A DNA stretch of 37,722 nucleotides from positions 1 through 37,722 of the forward strand of contig SVRM01000034.1 in the NCBI GenBank assembly GCA_015064785.1. Direction: 5' to 3'. The translations under genes and the position numbers were made by a program. This document shows positions 31,905-37,722 of the stretch, one piece after another; position 1 is the first letter of the stretch; the number at the start of each line of letters is the position of its first letter. The notes below the pieces were generated by a model, which was not told where the DNA came from, made no database searches, and saw only the letters and a list, made by a program, of their open reading frames with translations. The stretch is from Oscillospiraceae bacterium (GTDB lineage: Bacteria; Bacillota; Clostridia; Oscillospirales; CAG-272).

Positions 31905-32636
31905 TTACTGTCTTTTCATTTGCCAAAGGAAACAGAACACCGCCGCCAATACCGCTATGACACTGTACAAAAGAACCGGCAGCAAATGTACCTGCGCAAG
32001 TGCAAAATCGCCGGAAAACAACGCCTTCTCCATCTCTGCCGCATGAACAAACGGCAATGCATCGGCACACTGTTCAAAAAGACCGCCGACCAGCGCAAGA
32101 TCAAACCAGACACCGGACAGCCATGCAGAGAGGTTGGTGAGAAGCGCACCGCAGATACCGCCGACCTGCTTGACACCGAGCAGAGAGCCGCACAAAAGTC
32201 CCAAGGAAATATTGAAGATTGCCATCGGGATGATACCGACAACGGCATAGAGTATATTGACACTGACGGTCAGACCAAGCGGAATCGCCGCGCAATAACA
32301 GATCACCGTCTGTCCGACGGCAATGGGCAGAAGCGGAAGCAGATACCCAAGGATGAAATCGGCTGCGGTCAGCGGCGTGGTATAGAGCCGCTGCAGCAGT
32401 GCGCTTTCCCTGTCCCTTGCCACAAGGGTTGCCGAAAACAGCGTCATAAACGACAGCCCAAACACGGTAATTCCCGGTGTCAGTGTATCTATTGCAAAAA
32501 GCGGCACCGGAATGTTCGCCTGCAGTGCGGATAACAGCGCAAGCAGCACAAGCGGAAAGCCGAGTCCGAACGCCAGATTGATGGGATCACGCAGAATCTC
32601 CTTTGCACAGCGTCCGGCAAATGTCATCATTCTCAT
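31905..32636 (-). CDS. ABC-2 type permease
   Basis: A 243-residue integral membrane protein with six hydrophobic helices, starting MRMMTFAGRCAKEILRDPIN. The LFSATLVARDRESALLQRLYTTPLTAADFILGY block (cytoplasmic loop) is the ABC-2 hallmark. It overlaps the ATPase stop by ATGA and lies 11 nt before the LytTR gene, so the four genes form one operon. Exported compound unknown; such modules often give resistance to antimicrobial peptides. Confidence 0.9.
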   Translation of the reverse strand: MRMMTFAGRCAKEILRDPINLAFGLGFPLVLLALLSALQANIPVPLFAIDTLTPGITVFGLSFMTLFSATLVARDRESALLQRLYTTPLTAADFILGYLLPLLPIAVGQTVICYCAAIPLGLTVSVNILYAVVGIIPMAIFNISLGLLCGSLLGVKQVGGICGALLTNLSAWLSGVWFDLALVGGLFEQCADALPFVHAAEMEKALFSGDFALAQVHLLPVLLYSVIAVLAAVFCFLWQMKRQ

Positions 32637-33361
32637 GCAGTCCCCTCCCGTACAATCGCAACAAATGCCGATTCAAAATCACCGGCTCCTGCCATACAGA
32701 TGAGCTCGTCAGCCCCACCGACCGCAAGCAGTCTGCCGTTTTTCATAATGCCGATGCGGTCGGAAAGTGATTCTGCCTCCTCCATGTAATGCGTCGTCAG
32801 AATGATTGTGATTCTGCCCTTCAGCGCACGGATGACATCCCACAAATCATGCCTTGCAAGGACATCCAGCCCCAGTGTCGGCTCGTCCAGAAACAGAATT
32901 TGCGGCTCCCCGATCAGCGCCATGGCAATGCTGACGCGCCGCTGCCAGCCGCCGGACAGCTTCCCTGCTTTGCGCAAAAGGACCGCTTCCAACGAAAACT
33001 GTGCGGTGAGTTCTCTGATTTTTTCAGCAGTTTTCTCCTTTGAAAAGCCGTGGATGCCGCAAATCAGCGCAAGGTTCTCTTTGACCGAAAGATTCGGTGC
33101 AACGGCGGTCTCCTGCGGGGAAACGCCGATCAGAGTTTTCACACTGTCCGGTTCCTTTGTGATACTGTATCCTCCGACGATGGCATCCCCGGATGTCGGT
33201 TTTGTCAAACAGGAGAGCATCTTGATCGCGGTAGTTTTCCCTGCACCATTGACACCGAGCAGCGCGAACAGTTCCCCCGGGTGTATTTCCAGGTTCAGCC
33301 GATCGACCGCCGTCAGATGCCCATACTGCTTGACAAGGTCGGACGTTTGGATTGCGTACAT
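32633..33361 (-). CDS. ABC transporter ATPase (LytTR-DUF3021 operon)
   Basis: A 242-residue ATPase starting MYAIQTSDLVKQYGHLTAV, with GGAGGG 6 nt before ATG (33361). Walker A GVNGAGKTT, Q-loop in VSPQETAV, signature LSGGWQRR, Walker B ILFLDEPTLGLD, H-loop in TTHYMEEAE. It powers the permease encoded next. A longer frame to 33409 lacks a ribosome site. It is the first gene of the operon and lies 31 bp downstream of the -10. Confidence 0.93.
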   Translation of the reverse strand: MYAIQTSDLVKQYGHLTAVDRLNLEIHPGELFALLGVNGAGKTTAIKMLSCLTKPTSGDAIVGGYSITKEPDSVKTLIGVSPQETAVAPNLSVKENLALICGIHGFSKEKTAEKIRELTAQFSLEAVLLRKAGKLSGGWQRRVSIAMALIGEPQILFLDEPTLGLDVLARHDLWDVIRALKGRITIILTTHYMEEAESLSDRIGIMKNGRLLAVGGADELICMAGAGDFESAFVAIVREGTA

Positions 33362-33391
33362 AATATTCCCTCCGTTTTGTTTTGTGCTCTT

Positions 33392-33397
33392 ATTATA
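33392..33397 (-). promoter_or_regulatory. Extended -10 promoter of the ABC-LytTR operon
   Basis: Minus strand TGT-TATAAT (33397-33392). No good -35 is present, which suits an activator-dependent promoter with the direct repeats just upstream. Confidence 0.65.
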
Positions 33398-33427
33398 ACA
33401 CAGAAACACGAAGAAATGGGGATTTTT

Positions 33428-33459
33428 GTCTCATCGGTATGCAGGGATGTCTGATCGGT
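33428..33459 (-). promoter_or_regulatory. Predicted LytTR operator: two 11-bp direct repeats 21 bp apart
   Basis: On the coding strand ACCGATCAGAC (33459-33449) and ACCGATGAGAC (33438-33428) differ at one base and are 21 bp centre to centre, two helix turns. They end 30 bp upstream of the -10 of the ABC-LytTR operon. This is the geometry known for LytTR proteins. Confidence 0.65.
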
Positions 33460-33468
33460 GAAAGAAAC

Positions 33469-33498
33469 GGCGATACCCAATGAAAACCGGGTATCGCC
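33469..33498 (-). terminator. Intrinsic terminator of the amino-acid ABC operon
   Basis: Minus strand GGCGATACCC/GGGTATCGCC (33498-33489 with 33478-33469) with a 10-nt loop and a pyrimidine tail (GTTTCTTTC), 21 bp after the ATPase stop codon. Confidence 0.8.
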
Positions 33499-33519
33499 AA
33501 TGTTTTGATGATGTTACTG

Positions 33520-34308
33520 TTATCCGTGACTGGATACCGCACCGATGAACGCCTTCATTCTCGGGGTTGCACCCTCGCCGAAGACATAATCCGGCGCACC
33601 CTTGACGGCGACCACGCCTTCCTCCATGAACAGCACCGTGTCGGAGACATCGCGCGCAAAGCTCATTTCGTGCGTGACGATGATCATCGTGGTATCCTGT
33701 GCGGCAAGAGAACGGATGACGGCGAGTACTTCACCGGTCAGCTCCGGGTCCAGTGCCGAGGTCGGTTCGTCAAAGCAGAGAATCGCCGGCTTCATGGCAA
33801 GCGCTCTTGCAATGGCGACACGCTGCTGCTGACCGCCGGACAGCTGGCACGGATAGTTTCCCGCCTTTGCCGACAGTCCGACCTTTTCGAGCAGATCGTG
33901 GGCATTCGCTTCAATCTCCGCGATGATCTGCTTTTTGTTTTCCTTATAATCGGGACGCTCCTTGGCGTGCAGACGGCTCGCCAGTGTGACGTTGTCGAGT
34001 ACGGAATACTGCGGGAACAGATTGAACTGCTGGAAGACCATGCCGAACTGCAGCTGGTTTTCCCGCGCTTCTTCCTTGGAGAGCTTGACACCACGCTCCG
34101 GATCGAAGACAATCTTGTTTCCGACGGTGATCGAACCCTTGTCCGCACGTTCCAGCGAGGTCAGGCAGCGCAGAAGCGTCGTTTTGCCCGATCCCGACGA
34201 GCCGATGATCGACAAGACCTCCCCCTGCTCCATCGAAAAGCTGATGCCGCGGAGGACCTGCGTTTTGCCGAAATTTTTATATAAGTCTTTGACTTCTAAA
34301 ATAGACAT
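33520..34308 (-). CDS. Polar amino acid ABC transporter ATPase
   Basis: A 262-residue ATPase of the GlnQ/HisP type. Walker A GSSGSGKTT (about 36-44), Q-loop in FGMVFQQFNLFPQ, signature LSGGQQQRVAIARAL, Walker B ILCFDEPTSALDP, H-loop VTHEMSFARD. FPQYSVLDNVTLA is the family's amino-acid-importer pattern. It is the last gene of the operon, 16 nt after the permease. The substrate is a polar amino acid or close relative; which one cannot be told. Confidence 0.95.
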   Translation of the reverse strand: MSILEVKDLYKNFGKTQVLRGISFSMEQGEVLSIIGSSGSGKTTLLRCLTSLERADKGSITVGNKIVFDPERGVKLSKEEARENQLQFGMVFQQFNLFPQYSVLDNVTLASRLHAKERPDYKENKKQIIAEIEANAHDLLEKVGLSAKAGNYPCQLSGGQQQRVAIARALAMKPAILCFDEPTSALDPELTGEVLAVIRSLAAQDTTMIIVTHEMSFARDVSDTVLFMEEGVVAVKGAPDYVFGEGATPRMKAFIGAVSSHG

Positions 34309-34324
34309 ATCGCAACCCTCCCTC

Positions 34325-35038
34325 TCAAGCCTTGAAGTAGTCGAGCTTCTTCTCGATATAGCCGAACAGCAGCGTCAGAAGTCCGCTGAACAGCAGATAG
34401 AACACTGCGGTGTAAAGCAGCGGCCAGAGCAGACCGTGCAGCTTGATGTACGCCTGTGCGCTCCAGATGATTTCATAAACCGCGATGACACGCGCAAGGG
34501 AGGTATCCTTGACGAGCGTGATAATTTCGTTGCCCATCGGCGGGACGACGCGCTTGACGACCTGCAGAAGCACAACGTGGAAGAATGTCTGCGTCTTCGT
34601 CATACCGAGCACCTGACCGGCTTCATACTGCCCCCGGGGAATGGACTCAATGCCGCCGCGGAAGATTTCGGAGAAATAGCAGGCGTAATTGACGACAAAC
34701 GCGACCATGACCGCCGTAAAACGCGGCAGAAGCTCGCCGCCGAGCAGACCCGGACCGTAGTAAATGACGATCAGCTGCAGCATCAGCGGTGTGCCGCGGA
34801 TGACCCAGACGAGAAATTTACATATCAGTGCAATCGGATAAATCGGAATGGCTTTGGGCAGGCTGTCAGGTGTTTTTGCAGCTGCGCGGAATACAAAACC
34901 GAGCTTGCTCATCGAGCCGAACGCGATGATAAGCCCCAGCGGAATTGCAAACAGCAGTGTCAGCGCAAAGATCGTCAGCGTCATGCCGAAGCCTTCCAGC
35001 AGACTGAGTGTAACTTGCCAGAACATGAAAGATACCAT
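34325..35038 (-). CDS. Polar amino acid ABC transporter permease
   Basis: A 237-residue HisMQ-type permease. LSLLEGFGMTLTIFALTLLFAIPLG opens the first helix, VWVIRGTPLMLQLIVIYYG is the family motif, and YEAGQVLGMTKTQTFFHVVLLQ is the EAA loop that meets the ATPase. The start MVSFMFWQV is provided by leader copy C; Met5 could be used too. A spacing of 230 bp from the binding-protein gene is unusual for such an operon and is filled by a hairpin and this leader, which may lower permease output relative to the binding protein. Confidence 0.95.
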   Translation of the reverse strand: MVSFMFWQVTLSLLEGFGMTLTIFALTLLFAIPLGLIIAFGSMSKLGFVFRAAAKTPDSLPKAIPIYPIALICKFLVWVIRGTPLMLQLIVIYYGPGLLGGELLPRFTAVMVAFVVNYACYFSEIFRGGIESIPRGQYEAGQVLGMTKTQTFFHVVLLQVVKRVVPPMGNEIITLVKDTSLARVIAVYEIIWSAQAYIKLHGLLWPLLYTAVFYLLFSGLLTLLFGYIEKKLDYFKA

Positions 35039-35167
35039 TGCTTTCGTTTACGAAAGCTTCCTTTCTTGGGGAATTGAGGCTGATTTTGAGCGCGATTTTA
35101 TCGCGGGCAAAATCGTTGCTGAAAACAACGAAAGCCTCAAAACCCGCGTGAAAATTTATTTTCACGC
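35039..35167 (-). promoter_or_regulatory. Structured 5' leader, copy C (new repeat family)
   Basis: Minus-strand reading, plus coordinates. P1 GCGTGAAAA arms (35146-35154 with 35159-35167). P2 TTGAGGCT/AGCCTCAA (35133-35140 with 35074-35081, 8 bp). P3 CGTTG/CAACG (35126-35130 with 35114-35118). P4 ATTTTG/CAAAAT (35108-35113 with 35083-35088) carrying an inner CGCGAT/ATCGCG helix (35100-35105 with 35091-35096). SD AAGAAAGGAA then P5 GCTTTCG/CGAAAGC (35051-35057 with 35040-35046) and ATG at 35038. CTTTCG between P2 and P3 could compete for P5. Inside the amino-acid importer operon. Confidence 0.8.
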
Positions 35168-35191
35168 CTTTACCTCAATCAATCAAAAGAT

Positions 35192-35243
35192 ATCCGGGGA
35201 TGGCGTTACGGGCTTGTTTCACAAACCCCGGCAATCCCCGGAT
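35192..35243 (-). other. Long intergenic hairpin inside the importer operon
   Basis: ATCCGGGGA (35192-35200) pairs with TCCCCGGAT (35235-35243), and inside, GGGTTTG/CAAGCCC (with a T-G pair) forms a second stem on the minus strand. There is no T tract, so it may be an RNA-stabilising or processing hairpin downstream of the binding-protein gene, not a terminator. Confidence 0.65.
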
Positions 35244-35268
35244 GAAATTGCAAAGTGAATTGTTCCGA

Positions 35269-36066
35269 TTATTCGGTAACGACGGAGAGATCGTACTTTT
35301 CGCCGAGTGCCTTGAAGGTACCGTCAGCGATGATCTTATCCATGAACTTGTTGAGTTCCGTGCAGAGGTCAGAGCCCTTGCGGAATGCAACGCCGTATTC
35401 TTCTTCGGTCAGGGTCGCACCCTTTGCCAGATCTGCATAGGAGGTGCCTTCACCGGTCATAGCAGCAGCCATGGTCGCGTCGATGACACAAGCGTCAGCG
35501 GAACCGGAAGCAACTTCGAGCAGCGCGTCAGCCTGGGTAGCAACAGCGGTGTAATCGGTGATGGTTTCAGCGATTGCGGATTCACCGGCGGAGCCTGCTT
35601 CAACCGCGAACTTCAGACCGGTCATGGAAGCGAGGTCGGCATAGTTGGCAACGACGTCGGACTTCATGATGACAACCTGAGAGTTGTTGATGTAAGGATC
35701 GGAAACGGAGCATGCTTCGGAGATTTCAGCGGTGATGGTCATACCGTTCCAGACGCAGTCGATGGCGCCGGACTGTACTTCAAAGACCTTGTTGTCCCAG
35801 TCGATTTCAACGAATTCAACGGTAACACCGAGTTCTGCTGCAAACAGTCTTGCAAATTCAGCATCAAAACCGGTCCATTCGCCGTTTTCATCCTTGTAGT
35901 CCATCGGCGCGTATTCGGTGATACCGACGATGAGCTTGCCGGCTTCCTTGACAGCCTTAACGTCTTCCACAGCCTTGTCGCCGCCGCACGCGGTGAAGGT
36001 GAGTGCCATTGCGGCAACGAGTACGATTGCCATAGCACAGGTAAGAATTCTCTTGGTAAGTTTCAT
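35269..36066 (-). CDS. Polar amino acid-binding lipoprotein
   Basis: A 265-residue lipoprotein with signal and lipobox FTAC (Cys27). The mature part has the SBP_bac_3 plan: KLIVGITEYAPMDYKDENGE (first lobe), GFDAEFARLFAAELGVTVEFV, DCVWNGMTITAEI, SDPYINNSQVVIM, and AVEAGSAGESAI in the second lobe, ending in FRKGSDLCTELNKFMD. It captures a polar amino acid outside the cell and passes it to the permease. It is first in its operon with a promoter at 36129-36157. Confidence 0.95.
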   Translation of the reverse strand: MKLTKRILTCAMAIVLVAAMALTFTACGGDKAVEDVKAVKEAGKLIVGITEYAPMDYKDENGEWTGFDAEFARLFAAELGVTVEFVEIDWDNKVFEVQSGAIDCVWNGMTITAEISEACSVSDPYINNSQVVIMKSDVVANYADLASMTGLKFAVEAGSAGESAIAETITDYTAVATQADALLEVASGSADACVIDATMAAAMTGEGTSYADLAKGATLTEEEYGVAFRKGSDLCTELNKFMDKIIADGTFKALGEKYDLSVVTE

Positions 36067-36128
36067 GATATGTTTTCCTTTCGGTTGTTCGGGAGGACAG
36101 ATGATGTCCTCTCCTTTCGATGTCCAAT

Positions 36129-36157
36129 ATTATACCACAAATCAATTTCTTTTGCAA
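36129..36157 (-). promoter_or_regulatory. Sigma-A promoter of the amino-acid importer operon
   Basis: Minus strand TTGCAA (36157-36152), 17-bp spacer, TATAAT (36134-36129), extended -10 TGG. About 63 bp before the ATG at 36066. The gap 36067-36382 also holds the divergent promoter below; between them lies AT-rich sequence. Confidence 0.85.
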
Positions 36158-36318
36158 GCACTTTACCATATTAAAGTCTTGTGTGTTGCGACGATATTTC
36201 ATCGGTATTTTGGATTTATTTTGTCAGTAGTTGACAATTTCGTCTGATTGTTCGCACAGAAAGCGCACCAATCTTATTTCTATATCATTAAAAATATGTA
36301 ACAAATTACCCCGAATGC

Positions 36319-36347
36319 TTGCGGGATGGGAATCGGTATGATATAAT
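36319..36347 (+). promoter_or_regulatory. Sigma-A promoter of the DIP1984-family gene
   Basis: TTGCGG (36319-36324), 17-bp spacer, TATAAT (36342-36347), 35 bp before the ATG. Confidence 0.75.
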
Positions 36348-36382
36348 GAAAGCAGAATCAAACGGAAAAGGAGATTTTTGCC

Positions 36383-36835
36383 ATGAAACTCGCCGAAGCA
36401 CTACAGGAACGTGCCGACCTTGCACGCCGTATTGACGCATTAAAAAGCCGTCTGTCCCACAACGCCATTGTACAGGAGGGAGAAGCTCCCGCCGAGGAAC
36501 CGTCCGCACTGCTTGCCGAATTTGACGCCTGCACCGCACGGATGGAGGAGCTGCTCACACGCATCAATCTGACCAACTGCAAAACGGTTGTCCTCGGACA
36601 GAGCCTGACCGCGCTGCTTGCCCGCCGCGATGCCTTGACAGTCAAGCTTGGCGGCTATCGTTCCCTTGTCAACGAAGCAAGCATGACCGCACGTCGTGCA
36701 ACCCGTTCCGAGATCAAAATCCTGTCCACCGTCAATGTTGCAGAACTGCAAAAAACAGTTGACCGCCTTGCAAAGGAGCTGCGGCAGCTTGATAATGCGA
36801 TTCAAGCGGCAAACTGGACAACCGATCTTTTATAA
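36383..36835 (+). CDS. DIP1984 family protein
   Basis: A 150-residue helical protein. MKLAEALQERADLARRIDAL, then the conserved block NAIVQEGEAPAEEP and LLTRINLTNC, is the pattern of DIP1984-type proteins, widespread in Firmicutes and Actinobacteria, with unknown role. The long amphipathic helices suggest a coiled-coil or helical bundle. AAAAGGAG lies 7-8 nt before ATG. It has its own promoter, and the following 313 bp carry a structured RNA; no terminator was seen directly after the stop, so the RNA might be read through or cut from this transcript. Confidence 0.85.
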   Translation: MKLAEALQERADLARRIDALKSRLSHNAIVQEGEAPAEEPSALLAEFDACTARMEELLTRINLTNCKTVVLGQSLTALLARRDALTVKLGGYRSLVNEASMTARRATRSEIKILSTVNVAELQKTVDRLAKELRQLDNAIQAANWTTDLL

Positions 36836-36877
36836 TCTCATTTTCAAAACAATTTGTTGGTAGTCTGTTGTTTTCAT

Positions 36878-37126
36878 CGCGGGCGCAGAACCTCATGTGA
36901 CACCGTATCGCCGGTTCTTCGGAGCAGGTAATACGCTGTCCGCGGTGAGAGGTAAGTCACCGCATTCAGTACGGTTGAGTAAGCCGGAGATGCATGGGCG
37001 AGCATCACAGGGATAATCCTGGTTTATCGTAACGCCCCGATCGCGCACAAACGCATCGATACCGTGTATTCTGTACTACCGCTGCGCCGGAACAGCAGAC
37101 GAGGGTGGGTTAGGGGATTTTTATAC
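36878..37126 (+). ncRNA. Highly structured non-coding RNA (raiA-motif-like candidate)
   Basis: A dense set of helices fills this gene-free stretch. Closing stem GGCGCAG/CTGCGCC (36882-36888 with 37082-37088); GAACC/GGTTC (36888-36892 with 36913-36917, an alternative at its first base); CGTAT/ATACG (36904-36908 with 36931-36935) crossing it as a pseudoknot; GCGGTGA/TCACCGC (36942-36948 with 36957-36963); AGTAC/GTACT (36968-36972 with 37073-37077); GATGC/GCATC (36989-36993 with 37002-37006), whose loop GGGCG (36996-37000) can pair with CGCCC (37033-37037); CAGG/CCTG (37008-37011 with 37018-37021). Length, two pseudoknots and Clostridial host suggest the raiA motif; unverified. Confidence 0.6.
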
Positions 37127-37148
37127 TTTTTTCAGGAGGAATCTTGCC

Positions 37149-37722
37149 ATGAAACGCATTCTGCTGTTTTTCGCCGCACTTCTGCTCACTGTATGCCTCT
37201 TTGTCGGGTGCGCCGAGGACACCACAGAACCGATGACGCTTTCCTGCCGTGTCATAGCGGTCATGGATGGGGAGCTTCTGCTTGCCGCGGACGGATATCC
37301 GCCGATTATGGCATTATCCCCTGCCGCAAATCCCAAAATCTCCGTTATGCGGGACGGAGCTGCTGCTCCCGACGAAGATACGCCAATTCCGGGGGATTGG
37401 GTTCTGTTGACATTCTCAGACGGCATCACGAAAACCAGTCCTGCCCTGCCGCGCGGCGTGACGCAGATGGATATTATTTCAGCGGAATTTGATAATCTGG
37501 CAGCGGTATATCTTGATGTGCTGACCGATCTTTCCAAAGAGGAGGGAGACAATATTGCCTCTCACGCGATGCTTGCCGTTTCTCTTGAGGAAACCGCACT
37601 TCCGGCATGGGAGCAGACCGCGGTCGTCTATGCCATCGCAAAACAGTATCCAACGGTAACAGTCATTGAAGAATCCCGTGCCGATCTGATGGCGAGGGGA
37701 TTTATGACAAAAACATCAGACG
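37149..37722 (+). CDS. Lipoprotein of unknown function, N-terminal part
   Basis: Starts MKRILLFFAALLLTVCLFVG at 37149 (CAGGAGGA 8 nt upstream), with lipobox FVGC (Cys21), and stays open to the right edge for 191 residues. The mature part shows short beta-strand stretches (SCRVIAVMDGELLLAA) and later a helix-rich part (ASHAMLAVSLEETALPAWEQ, YAIAKQYPTVTV). No family recognised. It lies 22 bp after the structured RNA region, with T-rich sequence between, so the RNA may act as its leader or as an independent transcript. Confidence 0.75.
   Translation, partial: MKRILLFFAALLLTVCLFVGCAEDTTEPMTLSCRVIAVMDGELLLAADGYPPIMALSPAANPKISVMRDGAAAPDEDTPIPGDWVLLTFSDGITKTSPALPRGVTQMDIISAEFDNLAAVYLDVLTDLSKEEGDNIASHAMLAVSLEETALPAWEQTAVVYAIAKQYPTVTVIEESRADLMARGFMTKTSD

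Noticed and set aside
31022-33361. Two-component system
   Set aside because: The LytTR protein has no receiver domain and no histidine kinase is nearby; it fits a LytTR-DUF3021 pair instead.
36878-37126. Cobalamin riboswitch, RNase P RNA, tmRNA, 6S RNA or OLE RNA
   Set aside because: None of the diagnostic sequences of those classes was seen; OLE is also much longer. The raiA motif remains only a possibility.

Overview
The window looks like a piece of a chromosome from an anaerobic gut Firmicute of the Clostridia (Oscillospirales/Ruminococcaceae-like). Support: moderate GC with GC-rich third positions, consensus sigma-A promoters with 17-bp spacers and often an extended -10, strong AGGAGG-type ribosome sites, Gram-positive lipoproteins without outer-membrane genes, typical Clostridial families (DUF6886, DIP1984, DUF3021/LytTR, DUF4340), and gut-Clostridia intergenic repeats. 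This is inferred from content; no 16S rRNA is present. No phage, transposase or CRISPR array was seen.

Layout. 1-142: tail of an AT-rich SnoaL-like gene. 313-3403 (+): small genes (two zinc-ribbon proteins, small membrane proteins, a lipoprotein, a DUF6886 protein) ending in a chloramphenicol-phosphotransferase-like kinase. 3505-6515 (-): a membrane zinc-ribbon protein and a very large solute-binding lipoprotein. 6677-9599 (-): pncB then an M18 aminopeptidase. 9861-12756 (+): deoB, cdd and a URO-D-like protein. 12820-17368 (-): a Gld-type ABC exporter operon whose ATPase has an almost pure Asp tail. 17703-18717 (+): a CAT-anticodon tRNA and a patatin-like lipase. 18962-25346 (-): an LRR protein, a GH5 hydrolase, a heparinase-II/III-like lyase and an FAD oxidoreductase, all close together. 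25467-28987: a secreted C39-like peptidase, then divergently a GNAT acetyltransferase and a solute-binding lipoprotein. 29040-31017: a HAD phosphatase and a metallophosphoesterase, divergent. 31022-33361 (-): ABC ATPase, permease, LytTR regulator and DUF3021 membrane protein, behind a predicted LytTR operator. 33520-36066 (-): an amino-acid ABC importer. 36383-37722 (+): a DIP1984 protein, a highly folded non-coding RNA, and the start of a lipoprotein gene.

The main discovery candidate is a repeated, structured 5' leader found four times (about 2751-2875, 7991-8108, 26868-26962, 35039-35167) in front of unrelated genes (kinase, aminopeptidase, acetyltransferase, amino-acid permease). Each copy ends in a hairpin placed exactly between the Shine-Dalgarno sequence and an ATG-GT start, and each protein then begins Met-Val-x-x-Met. 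Helices in three copies are kept by compensatory base changes. A GCTTTCG-type segment upstream could displace the hairpin by pairing with its 3' strand. This looks like a translation-level RNA regulator or a mobile translation-initiation module. I do not recognise it as a named family, and no database could be searched. The second candidate is the approximately 210-250 nt structured RNA at 36878-37126, which may belong to the raiA-motif class; this is unverified.
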